A stretch of 12,868 nt of DNA from Oceanospirillaceae bacterium UBA1126 (GTDB lineage: Bacteria; Pseudomonadota; Gammaproteobacteria; Pseudomonadales; Balneatricaceae): positions 12,947 to 25,814 of the forward strand of contig DCAT01000048.1 of the NCBI GenBank assembly GCA_002312935.1, given 5' to 3'. This document shows, one piece after another, positions 6,065 through 12,868 of the stretch (the first letter of the stretch is position 1; each line of letters starts with the position of its first letter). Made by a program: the position numbers and the translations under genes. Below the pieces are notes generated by a model. That model was not told the DNA's origin, did not search any database, and was given only the letters and a program-made list of their open reading frames with translations.

Positions 6065-7384
6065 ACGCTTTCTCTTTTTATAATAGTACAGTTAACATTT
6101 GGAATTTCTCAGTCTTACGCTTTTGATTTACCCAAACCCTTAACCTTAGATGATTTCATCACTTTTGATGAAAGGCAAGCCAAACTTGGGCAGTTATTAT
6201 TTTACGACAAGATTTTATCAGGCAACCAAAATATATCATGCGGCACATGCCATCATCATAGCTTGGGCGGCAGTGATGGTTTATCTCTAGGCATTGGCGA
6301 GGGAGGCAATGGCGTTGGCACAGAAAGAACGCCAGGTATTGGAGCTGATAAGATAAAAAAACGCATTCCCAGAAATGCCCAAGCACTGTGGAATTTAGGC
6401 GCCAAAGAATTTAAATTCATGTTCCATGATGGGCGACTTTCAAAGTCAAATCTTTACGAAAATGGTTACAACTCTCCGGCAGAAGAATGGCTACCAAAAG
6501 GGTTAACAAACCTACTTGCCGCGCAAGCTATGTTTCCCGTTACATCACAATTTGAAATGGCAGGAAACCCAAAAGAAAATCAAATTGCAGGCGCAACCCA
6601 TGACCGAATTGACCAGGTGTGGCCAATTATCTCTAAACGCGTGCGTAATATACCTGAATATGGCGACATGTTTATTAGCGCGTTTGATCATATTGAAAAC
6701 GCTGCTGATGTCACTATGGTTGAAATTGCAGAGGCTTTGTCTGCCTTTATTAATGTTGAATGGCGTAGCTATGATGCGCCATTTGATGAGTTCATCTCTG
6801 GCAATAACAATGCCTTAACATCTGCCCAAAAACGCGGATTAGATCTATTTTATAATAAGGCCAACTGCGCATCCTGTCATTCTGGCCAGTTATTTACCGA
6901 CCATGCTTTTCATGCATTAGCCCTGCCCCCATTTGGGCCAGGACGCACTAGGCGATTTGATCCGTTCACTCGCGATGTTGGCCGAATGGGAGAAACTGAC
7001 TTATTAGAAGATGCTTATCGGTTCAGAACGCCAAGCATTAGGAACGTCACTCTTACCGCTCCTTATGGGCATAACGGGGCCTATCCAACTCTTGAAAGCA
7101 TTGTACGGCACCATCTTTCGCCCACAGCGTCATTGCTAGCGTGGAAACCTAAGCAGGCTCATTTACCAGATGTACCATGGGTAAGCCAAATAGATTTTCT
7201 CGTTCATGATGACAAGCGAGAGATGGCACGGATAGAATCACACATTGATATCAAGCCTTTGACATTAGAGGATAATGAAGTTGATGATTTACTTAGCTTT
7301 TTAACCGCGCTTGAAGGAAAAACAGCGCATAAGTTACCTTTGGGGCGCCCTTACACGGTGCCCAGTAAGCTTCCTGTTGATTAA
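5999..7384 (+). CDS. Di-heme cytochrome c peroxidase / MauG-family protein
   Basis: A periplasmic c-type cytochrome of about 461 residues. Two heme-attachment motifs are visible: CGTCHH (Cys81, Cys84, His85) and CASCH (Cys290, Cys293, His294). Other family marks are MFHDGRLS after the first heme, TPSIRNVTLTAPYGHNGAYPTLE near the C-terminal end of the second heme domain, and Met330 in GRMGETD, a candidate distal ligand. CcpA members reduce H2O2 and MauG members oxidise protein or other substrates; sequence alone does not choose. The start is uncertain. ATG 5999 gives a long basic n-region, hydrophobic core LSLFIIVQLTFGI and SYA cleavage site, and no in-frame ATG, GTG or TTG follows before the core. 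That start lies inside the divergent Sel1 gene. A longer frame reaches back to 5636 but is antisense to that gene. Confidence 0.85.
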   Translation: MFNLCKTRYRKRHQPKQQKFTHTLSLFIIVQLTFGISQSYAFDLPKPLTLDDFITFDERQAKLGQLLFYDKILSGNQNISCGTCHHHSLGGSDGLSLGIGEGGNGVGTERTPGIGADKIKKRIPRNAQALWNLGAKEFKFMFHDGRLSKSNLYENGYNSPAEEWLPKGLTNLLAAQAMFPVTSQFEMAGNPKENQIAGATHDRIDQVWPIISKRVRNIPEYGDMFISAFDHIENAADVTMVEIAEALSAFINVEWRSYDAPFDEFISGNNNALTSAQKRGLDLFYNKANCASCHSGQLFTDHAFHALALPPFGPGRTRRFDPFTRDVGRMGETDLLEDAYRFRTPSIRNVTLTAPYGHNGAYPTLESIVRHHLSPTASLLAWKPKQAHLPDVPWVSQIDFLVHDDKREMARIESHIDIKPLTLEDNEVDDLLSFLTALEGKTAHKLPLGRPYTVPSKLPVD

Positions 7385-7414
7385 ATTGGCGGGCTGTTGT
7401 TTTTTAAAAACCCA

Positions 7415-7464
7415 TTTACTCCATCCAGCCTGCCGGTTTGCAAGCAAGGGCTAGGTGGAGTGAA
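7415..7464 (-). terminator. Candidate leuA terminator hairpin
   Basis: In the 87-base gap between the convergent cytochrome and leuA genes, ACTCCATCCAGCC (7418-7430) pairs with GGCTAGGTGGAGT (7449-7461), with one wobble and one mismatch and an 18-base loop. Flanking TTT/GAA can extend the stem. On the - strand the stem is followed after about seven bases by TTTTT, so it could terminate leuA. No T-run follows it on the + strand, so it is a poor terminator for the cytochrome gene. Confidence 0.45.
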
Positions 7465-7471
7465 TCGTAGT

Positions 7472-9157
7472 TTAAGCAACGTTGATTACACTTTCTATCT
7501 GCTGACGACTAAAGGCTGTCAGCATCGCCTGCAGTGCCGCTGCTGTGGTGTCTTCTGCTTGTGCCACAGCATGGCACACAACCCCACTAACATGCATCTC
7601 AATACACGCAAGTGCCTGCGCATCAGTGCCTTTACTCATGGCATGCTGATCAAATTGTGTAACCTCAATGGCGCAGTTGTATTGCTTACTGAGTACATCA
7701 CTCAAGGCTTCAAGTGCTCCTGCTCCAGAGCCTTCAAGTGCACCTTGGCTGAGATTGAAACAACCCTCAATAATTATGCTATCGTCACTAGTAACCGCGT
7801 TTAACCTATAGTCTCGCAACTGCCATGTAGGGTCCACAGCCACAAAGTATGTATCATAAAGTTGTTTAATTTGTTGCGGTGAAACCTCAACGCCAGAGGT
7901 TTCTGTGGCTTGTTGCACGATCTTACTTAGCACTGGGTGCATCCACTTAGGTAATTCAATGCCATAATCTCGCTCTAGCACCAACGCCACACCGCCCTTA
8001 CCACTTTGGCTATTGATACGCACCACGGCCTCATACTCACGGCCAATGTCCCGCGGGTCTATAGGCAAATAGGCGACGTCCCAATGAGATTTATCATGCT
8101 GCTTATGAAACGCTACCGACTTACGAATAGCGTCTTGATGGCTGCCAGAAAATGCCGTATACACCAATTCTCCAGCCCATGGGTGGCGCGGTGATACAGC
8201 AATTTCAGTACAACTCTCAACCACTTCAATAATTTCCAATACATTGCTTATGTCTAAGGTCGGATCAATGCCTTGCGAGTATAAATTCATGGCCATGGTG
8301 ATGACATCCATATTGCCGGTGCGCTCACCATTGCCCATTAAAGTACCTTCTACCCGATCGGCCCCTGCCAAAATACCTAATTCAGCAGCAGCCACTGCAC
8401 ATCCTCGGTCATTGTGGGTATGAAGACTAATAGTCACCTGTGAGCGATGCTTTAAATGGCGGCAAAAATACTCCACCTGATCGGCGAATAGATTGGGTGT
8501 GGAAAGCTCGACAGTGGACGGTAAATTAATAATGAGTTCGCGGTTGTTGTGAGGTAGCCACTGTTCAATCACAGCATCACAAACTTGCACCGCATAGTCC
8601 ATTTCAGTACCAGTAAAGCTTTCTGGTGAATACTCAAAGCCCCACTGAGTCTGAGGGTAATGGTCTGCATACTGCAGTACCCATTTAGCACCTTGCACGG
8701 CAATGGCTTTAATACCCTCTTCTGGCAACCCAAATACTTGTTCACGTTGCACTGTAGAAGTTGAATTATACACATGCACTATGGCTTGCTTCACCCCGTC
8801 CAAGGCCTCATAGGTCTTTTTAATTAATTCTTCTCGGGCTGGTGTCAGTACCTGCAGTGTGACATCTTCTGGCACCTTATTTTGCTCAATCAACATACGT
8901 ACAAAATCAAAATCAGTCGTCGATGCTGATGGAAAACCCACCTCTATTTGTTTAAAACCCAATTTAACCAAGAGTTCAAACATGCGCAGCTTTTGATCAC
9001 TGTTCATTGGGTTTACCAAGGCCTGATTACCATCACGCAAATCCACACTGCACCACATAGGAGCTTGAGTAATAGATTTGCTAGGCCAAGTGCGATCCGT
9101 TAAAGGTGTGGCTTTAAAAGGCTGGTACTTGCGGTGGTTAAACGTATGGTCAAGCAT
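7472..9157 (-). CDS. leuA: 2-Isopropylmalate synthase (LeuA, type 2)
   Basis: Catalyses the first committed step of leucine synthesis, condensing acetyl-CoA with 2-oxoisovalerate. The 561 residues fit the longer LeuA type 2 subfamily. The DRE-TIM metallolyase barrel is shown by SVDLRDGNQAL (Arg41, Asp42 region), VGFPSAS, SLHTHNDRG (His246, His248) and GNGERTGN (Asn282), which together supply the divalent metal site. The last 120 residues or so form the LeuA regulatory/dimerisation domain that normally binds leucine for feedback inhibition, ending in the AAALQAMLTAF block. The Shine-Dalgarno before ATG 9157 is weak. A 13-codon open frame (9150-9191) ends across this start (ATGcTTGA), so translation may be coupled. 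It contains no leucine codons, so it is not a leucine attenuator. The gene is divergent from an Lrp-family regulator. Confidence 0.96.
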   Translation of the reverse strand: MLDHTFNHRKYQPFKATPLTDRTWPSKSITQAPMWCSVDLRDGNQALVNPMNSDQKLRMFELLVKLGFKQIEVGFPSASTTDFDFVRMLIEQNKVPEDVTLQVLTPAREELIKKTYEALDGVKQAIVHVYNSTSTVQREQVFGLPEEGIKAIAVQGAKWVLQYADHYPQTQWGFEYSPESFTGTEMDYAVQVCDAVIEQWLPHNNRELIINLPSTVELSTPNLFADQVEYFCRHLKHRSQVTISLHTHNDRGCAVAAAELGILAGADRVEGTLMGNGERTGNMDVITMAMNLYSQGIDPTLDISNVLEIIEVVESCTEIAVSPRHPWAGELVYTAFSGSHQDAIRKSVAFHKQHDKSHWDVAYLPIDPRDIGREYEAVVRINSQSGKGGVALVLERDYGIELPKWMHPVLSKIVQQATETSGVEVSPQQIKQLYDTYFVAVDPTWQLRDYRLNAVTSDDSIIIEGCFNLSQGALEGSGAGALEALSDVLSKQYNCAIEVTQFDQHAMSKGTDAQALACIEMHVSGVVCHAVAQAEDTTAAALQAMLTAFSRQQIESVINVA

Positions 9158-9327
9158 AGGAACACTCTGGATAGGTCATTTTAACTTTCATTTGGGCTAG
9201 TGTATCGGCAAATAAGCGCAATATCACATCTATTTCAGCTACAACTTGACGATACACGCAATAATTTATACTATTAAAACGTTAATTCGCAATATATTTG
9301 CGTTAAAGCTTATTTTTGAGGAATACA
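9158..9327. promoter_or_regulatory. leuA-lrp divergent control region with repeated CGCAATA motif
   Basis: A 170-base AT-rich gap between divergent genes. The heptamer CGCAATA occurs three times in the same orientation at 9217-9223, 9257-9263 and 9288-9294. The last copy is part of the inverted repeat CGCAA-TATAT-TTGCG (9288-9302). Lrp/AsnC proteins commonly bind several spaced AT-rich sites next to their own gene, so these are candidate binding sites for the adjacent regulator. For leuA a -10-like TACACT is present on the - strand but has no good -35. Confidence 0.5.
9246..9274 (+). promoter_or_regulatory. Sigma70-like promoter of the Lrp-family gene
   Basis: TTGACG (9246-9251) is separated by 17 bases from TACTAT (9269-9274). 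The overlapping TATACT at 9267-9272 is an alternative -10 with 15-base spacing. The 5' leader would run about 45 bases to the ATG at 9328. The CGCAA/TTGCG inverted repeat at 9288-9302 falls just after the expected transcription start, a common place for an autorepressor site. Confidence 0.55.
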
Positions 9328-9807
9328 ATGGCCACCTTAGACCGCTACGACCTGAATATATTGCGTCACCTTCAAGACAACGGCAGCCTATCTAATCAAG
9401 AGCTAGCTGAACGAGTCGGTCTTACGGCTGCACCTTGCTCTCGCCGCGTTAAACAACTGGAAGAAGAGGGTGTTATTCGTGATCGTGTAGTACGCGTTAA
9501 TGATCGTGCAGTTAACCTCAACCTCACTGCCATATTGCATATTATTATGGACAAACACATCCCTGAGCGCTTTGCCGAATTTGAGCAGGCCGTAGCCCAG
9601 TTGCCTGAAGTAATGGAGTGTTACTTGATCACTGGTCACGAAGCTGATTATCAGCTCAAAGTAGTCGTACCAGACATGGATCGCTACCATGACATTCTAT
9701 TAGGAAAAATCACCAAAATTAAGGGCGTAAGTGGGGTAAAGTCTGCCTTCGTTATGCGCAAAGTACTCGATAGTACAGCGTTGCCTTTGGGGTATGTAAG
9801 GGACTAG
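9328..9807 (+). CDS. Lrp/AsnC-family transcriptional regulator
   Basis: A DNA-binding regulator of 159 residues. The N-terminal winged helix-turn-helix covers about residues 4-52 (LDRYDLNILRHL, then LSNQELAERVGLTAAPCSRRVKQLEEEGVI). The C-terminal RAM/ligand-binding domain covers about 65-150, with the conserved GHEADYQLKVVVPD strand. GAGG eight bases before ATG 9328 fixes the start; the upstream in-frame TTG at 9316 is not needed. It is divergent from leuA and convergent with the iol-type run, and its stop is shared with the neighbour. Lrp itself regulates leucine and branched-chain metabolism. Control of leuA, of itself, or of the iol run are all plausible, and none is shown by the sequence beyond the repeated motif upstream. 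Confidence 0.92.
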   Translation: MATLDRYDLNILRHLQDNGSLSNQELAERVGLTAAPCSRRVKQLEEEGVIRDRVVRVNDRAVNLNLTAILHIIMDKHIPERFAEFEQAVAQLPEVMECYLITGHEADYQLKVVVPDMDRYHDILLGKITKIKGVSGVKSAFVMRKVLDSTALPLGYVRD

Positions 9808-10925
9808 TTTGAAGCTTTACGCCAACTTAAGTCTTGCAAAGCATTTTGCAGCCGCTGTTGCGACCAATTTTCTGCTATCCCTTGAAGTAATAAATCACGT
9901 CCACTTAACGGCCTTAGGCTTGCGCCTGGCGCATCACGATCCATGTTGCTAGAAAATGGGTAACTGTCACTTAGGGCTGTAGCCACAGCAGATAACTCAT
10001 CGCTGCTCAAAATGGCAACAGTGAGCTGGTGGTAACAAGCCAGTTGCATACGTTGCTGGTCGATAGACTCCATCTGTTTACCAAATGCAGATGATATCTG
10101 TAATAAATTGGCCATACGCTCTACATCTGCGGACGTATTTGCGCCAGCGCCATGCATTAATGCTGGGTTAAAAAACATGCCATCCCCTTTTTCCAAAGGA
10201 ACTTGCACCGCATGTTGGGCAAAATACGCTTTAAACTCTGGGTTACGATACAGTCCATAACCCTTTTCGTAACGCTGAGAGTAGGGTAATAATTTAGTGG
10301 GGCCAGACTCTATGGGCATATCTATATGGGCCACAGCACCCTGCAAGGTGAGCATGGCCGACATCACTTGCACGTGAAGTGGGTAGCGCTGTACCTCTTC
10401 ATCATTAGTGAAACCTAGATGATAATCCCGATGGGGCTGTTGGGCCGCACCGCCGGGGTGGACTAGGTTAACTTGTGAGGTGATCTGGTAATCCGGGCCT
10501 AGCCAAGCTGAACATACCTCAGCTAGCAGTGGATTTTTGTAATAATCAATAAAAGCTTTGGAATCATGCACCGCCATTTTTTCCAAACAATTCCACACAC
10601 GGCTGTTAGCACCAGACGCTGCAAAGTGATCGGCTAATTTGTGTTGTGTCTTATTTTGTTTATGCAGTAAGTCATAAAATACTCGAGTTGCAGCGTCGAC
10701 TACTGATAATTGATCAAATAGTTTACGGACTACAAAAACGCCTGCACCACGCTGCCAGCATTGAACCCACTCAGCAGCAACATCTGCCTTAGAACTGGCA
10801 TCTAAACGGCGTAATTCATCACCATCATAAATGGGGATATGAGCCGAAAAATCGACGGCAAATGGATAATCTTTAAGCGCTAGATGGGGCCTTAAACTGG
10901 CCTCGAAGGCCTTCATATTATGCAT
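9804..10925 (-). CDS. Phytanoyl-CoA dioxygenase (PhyH) family Fe(II)/2-oxoglutarate oxygenase
   Basis: A 373-residue protein of the PhyH double-stranded beta-helix family, which hydroxylates or demethylates small molecules using Fe(II), O2 and 2-oxoglutarate. The iron site is complete: His165 and Asp167 (PHRDYH) and His258 (LMHGAGAN). Arg270 (VERMANLLQ) is the likely 2-oxoglutarate ligand. ESGPTKLLPYSQRY (206-219) is the usual PhyH turn before the distal histidine. The start at 10925 is favoured over 10916 by AAGGAAG seven bases upstream. It follows iolG by 31 bases on the same strand, so it is probably co-transcribed. Its substrate is unknown; a methylated or otherwise modified inositol is one guess. 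Its stop shares CTAG with the convergent regulator. Confidence 0.85.
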   Translation of the reverse strand: MHNMKAFEASLRPHLALKDYPFAVDFSAHIPIYDGDELRRLDASSKADVAAEWVQCWQRGAGVFVVRKLFDQLSVVDAATRVFYDLLHKQNKTQHKLADHFAASGANSRVWNCLEKMAVHDSKAFIDYYKNPLLAEVCSAWLGPDYQITSQVNLVHPGGAAQQPHRDYHLGFTNDEEVQRYPLHVQVMSAMLTLQGAVAHIDMPIESGPTKLLPYSQRYEKGYGLYRNPEFKAYFAQHAVQVPLEKGDGMFFNPALMHGAGANTSADVERMANLLQISSAFGKQMESIDQQRMQLACYHQLTVAILSSDELSAVATALSDSYPFSSNMDRDAPGASLRPLSGRDLLLQGIAENWSQQRLQNALQDLSWRKASN

Positions 10926-10956
10926 TCAATGTCTTCCTTATCAACGGGGTATCAAT

Positions 10957-11955
10957 TCAGCTGATTTCACTCACTGCCACACTTCGGTTTTGTGCAATAG
11001 ACACAATCGCAGCTTCCGCCAAACGTAATGCTTGCAAGCCATCGTTCATGGTAGGCAAGGCGACATCAGCACCGTTAAGGGCGGCAATAAAACTGGCCAA
11101 TTCTGATCGGTAGGCGGCCTCGTAGCGCTCCAAGAAAAAATGTAACGGTTTGGCACTAGTCACACCCGCTTGCGTATAGCTGGTTAGGGTATTTTCATTG
11201 ACGTTAGCCGCCGTTAACATACCTTGGCTTCCATGGACTTCAAAGCGTTGGTCATAACCAAAACTTGCCCGGCGGCTATTAGAAATTTGAGCTAATTTAC
11301 CTGACGCTGTACGCAAGGTCACTAAGGCAGTATCCACATCACCTGCCAAGCCGATAGCTGGATCTACTAAACAGGATGCTTGAGCGGTCACTTGTACTGC
11401 GTCTTCCCCTAAAAGAAAGCGCGCCATGTCAAAGTCATGGATGGTCATGTCACGAAATAATCCACCAGAGACGTTAATGTAATCAACGGGTGGGGGTGAT
11501 GGGTCTTTAGAAATAATACTCACTAATTCAACGTCACCAATATCACCTGCAGCAATACGTTGCTGCAGCAAAGCAAAGTTTGAATCAAAACGGCGATTAA
11601 ACGCCAGCATAGAGATAATAGGGCTGGCATTAACCTTGGCCACCACCTGCTGCACCCGCGCTAATGATAAATCGATTGGCTTTTCACAAAACACATGCTT
11701 GCCAGACGCCACGGCCTGCTCTATCAGATCAGCATGGGTATCGGTGGCCGAACACACCAAAACACCATCAATAGATGCGTCTGAAAAAATGTCTTGTGGG
11801 GTCATTTGAGCACAACCCAAGGCCGCACTTAAGCTGTCGGCATTAGGTTGATAGGGGTCATGCAAAGCCACCAGCTCCGCGTGTGGGTTAAGGACCACAT
11901 TATGACCATGAATTTTACCGATGCGCCCGGCACCAAATAACGCTAGTTTAATCAT
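10957..11955 (-). CDS. iolG: Inositol 2-dehydrogenase (IolG-type, Gfo/Idh/MocA family)
   Basis: Oxidises myo-inositol (or a related inositol) to the 2-keto compound with NAD+, in the cytoplasm. It has 332 residues. The Rossmann motif FGAGRIGKIHG is at 7-17, and Asp33 at the end of the second strand (LHDPY) favours NAD over NADP. Lys92 in the CEKP motif and Asp169/His173 in FRDMTIHDFD form the catalytic set typical of IolG. The C-terminal sheet domain includes the NSRRASFGYDQRFEVHG block. It starts 12 bases after the iolE stop with little room for a separate promoter, and precedes a PhyH-family gene. Another sugar or polyol dehydrogenase of this family is possible, but the pairing with IolE supports inositol. 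Confidence 0.88.
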   Translation of the reverse strand: MIKLALFGAGRIGKIHGHNVVLNPHAELVALHDPYQPNADSLSAALGCAQMTPQDIFSDASIDGVLVCSATDTHADLIEQAVASGKHVFCEKPIDLSLARVQQVVAKVNASPIISMLAFNRRFDSNFALLQQRIAAGDIGDVELVSIISKDPSPPPVDYINVSGGLFRDMTIHDFDMARFLLGEDAVQVTAQASCLVDPAIGLAGDVDTALVTLRTASGKLAQISNSRRASFGYDQRFEVHGSQGMLTAANVNENTLTSYTQAGVTSAKPLHFFLERYEAAYRSELASFIAALNGADVALPTMNDGLQALRLAEAAIVSIAQNRSVAVSEIS

Positions 11956-11967
11956 GTTAATGCCTGC

Positions 11968-12867
11968 TTAATCAATAATGCAATAGCCAGCGGCTAGGGC
12001 GGCTTGTTGCAATGCGTTATAGCCCATTACTGCGTATTCAAATGGGTTGGCTTTAGCAGGGTCTTGTTCTGCCTCAACAATGACCCAACCCTCGTAGTTC
12101 TTATCAGCTAAGGCTTGCATAAAGCGTCCATAGTCAATCATGCCATCACCTGGTACGGTGAATACGCCACGTAATACACAGTCAAGAAACGAATCTTTAC
12201 TGCGATCAACTGTCGCCATAACATGCTCGCGAATATCTTTAGTATGAACATGGTTAATGCGATGACCGTACCGGTCTACCACACCCAAGAGGTCACCACC
12301 GGCAAACACCAAATGTCCAGTATCAACTAATAAGCCTACTGCATCACCCGTATTTTGCATCACTAAATCCAACTCTTGCTCAGTTTCAACGCCAGTGCCC
12401 ATATGATGATGAAAGGACAAAGGCACACCTTCACTGGCACAATATTCAGCCACTTTGGTGAGGCGTTCTCCATAAGCGGCAAATTCTGCTGCTGGCAATG
12501 TAGGCTTGTCACACAGTGGCGCATTACGCACATTTTGCACCGTATTCCATGTTTCGCCATACACCAAAACGGCGGCACCTAAGTCACGAAAAAGCTCTAA
12601 CTGAGGCCTAATATTGGCAATTTCTTGCTCCGCACTGATGTTTAATAACTGGCCCGAAAACCAGCCCGATACGAGTTTCAAATCGTGCTCTTTTAACACC
12701 CTATTTAGGCTGCCTTTGTCCTTAGGGAACTTGCCACCCGTTTCCGTTCCTGTAAATCCAGCTAAACGCGTTTCACGTAAGCAGGTTTCTAATGACGTTT
12801 CTCCACCCAGTTCTGGAAGGTCATCGTTAGACCAAGAAATAGGGGACATACCAAATTTAAGTTTCAT
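11968..12867 (-). CDS. iolE: Inosose dehydratase (IolE-type)
   Basis: Removes water from 2-keto-myo-inositol, the second step of inositol catabolism, and acts right after IolG. The protein has 299 residues and appears complete: the N terminus KFGMSPISWSNDDLPELGGE is the characteristic IolE opening and the ATG lies one base from the window edge. The AP-endonuclease/xylose-isomerase-like TIM barrel shows SFHHHMGTGVE (151-161), LLVDTGHLVFAGGD (179-192, metal ligand Asp182), INHVHTKDIR (204-213) and WVIVEAEQDP (261-270) with the metal-binding Glu. It is the first visible gene of a run iolE-iolG-PhyH; further iol genes and the promoter are expected to the right. Confidence 0.92.
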   Translation of the reverse strand: MKLKFGMSPISWSNDDLPELGGETSLETCLRETRLAGFTGTETGGKFPKDKGSLNRVLKEHDLKLVSGWFSGQLLNISAEQEIANIRPQLELFRDLGAAVLVYGETWNTVQNVRNAPLCDKPTLPAAEFAAYGERLTKVAEYCASEGVPLSFHHHMGTGVETEQELDLVMQNTGDAVGLLVDTGHLVFAGGDLLGVVDRYGHRINHVHTKDIREHVMATVDRSKDSFLDCVLRGVFTVPGDGMIDYGRFMQALADKNYEGWVIVEAEQDPAKANPFEYAVMGYNALQQAALAAGYCIID

Positions 12868-12868
12868 G

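Noticed and set aside
7418..7461. Possible recombination site (attC-like) in the leuA-cytochrome gap
   Set aside because: The inverted repeat lacks the attC core ends and there is no integrase or cassette array nearby; a terminator-type hairpin is simpler.
7397..7804. Open frame on + strand over the leuA 3' end
   Set aside because: It is antisense to the conserved LeuA C-terminal domain and its product has no recognisable domain.
9804..10925. PhyH-family gene as a sulfonate dioxygenase belonging to the left-hand operon
   Set aside because: It is about 4 kb away, on the other strand, behind leuA and a regulator, and shares a run with iolG and iolE instead.
1..12868. CRISPR arrays, tRNA or rRNA genes, insertion sequences, riboswitches
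   Set aside because: I saw no repeat-spacer pattern, cloverleaf-like sequence, transposase or recognisable riboswitch core on either strand.

Overview
The window looks like chromosomal DNA of a marine-type gammaproteobacterium, possibly an Oceanospirillales or Alteromonadales relative. This is inferred from moderate GC by eye, a TRAP transporter, a type-2 LeuA and an iol-type gene run. I see no rRNA, tRNA, CRISPR array, insertion sequence or integrase.

Left block (1-5565, all on +): a tightly packed run of six genes. It starts with the C-terminal part of an SsuD-like FMNH2-dependent sulfonate monooxygenase (its 5' end is off the window). An aldo/keto reductase of the YdhF type follows, then an HpaC-like flavin reductase, then a complete TRAP transporter in the order DctQ, DctM, DctP. 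A strong intrinsic terminator closes the run. The set reads as one function: the periplasmic protein and the membrane pair import an organosulfonate. The flavin reductase supplies reduced flavin, and the monooxygenase cleaves the C-S bond to give sulfite plus an aldehyde. The aldo/keto reductase then reduces that aldehyde. The enzyme trio has the composition of the sulfoquinovose monooxygenase (sulfo-SMO) pathway, but with a TRAP transporter where the described system uses an ABC transporter. The substrate cannot be settled from sequence alone.

Middle block (5591-7384): two divergent genes for exported proteins whose 5' ends overlap head to head. One is a short Sel1-repeat protein (-). The other is a di-heme cytochrome c peroxidase/MauG-family protein (+).

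Right block (7472-12867): leuA (2-isopropylmalate synthase, -) is divergent from an Lrp/AsnC-family regulator (+). Their 170-bp gap holds a sigma70-like promoter and three copies of a CGCAATA motif. Convergent with the regulator, and sharing a CTAG double stop with it, is a - strand run in transcription order iolE, iolG, PhyH-family dioxygenase. The first two are inositol-catabolism type enzymes. The role of the dioxygenase beside them is unexplained. The iol run enters from the right edge and its upstream genes and promoter are not visible.

The items most worth follow-up are the sulfonate module with its TRAP transporter, an approximately 75-residue membrane-like insertion in DctM, the dioxygenase in the iol run, and the head-to-head overlap of two secreted-protein genes.
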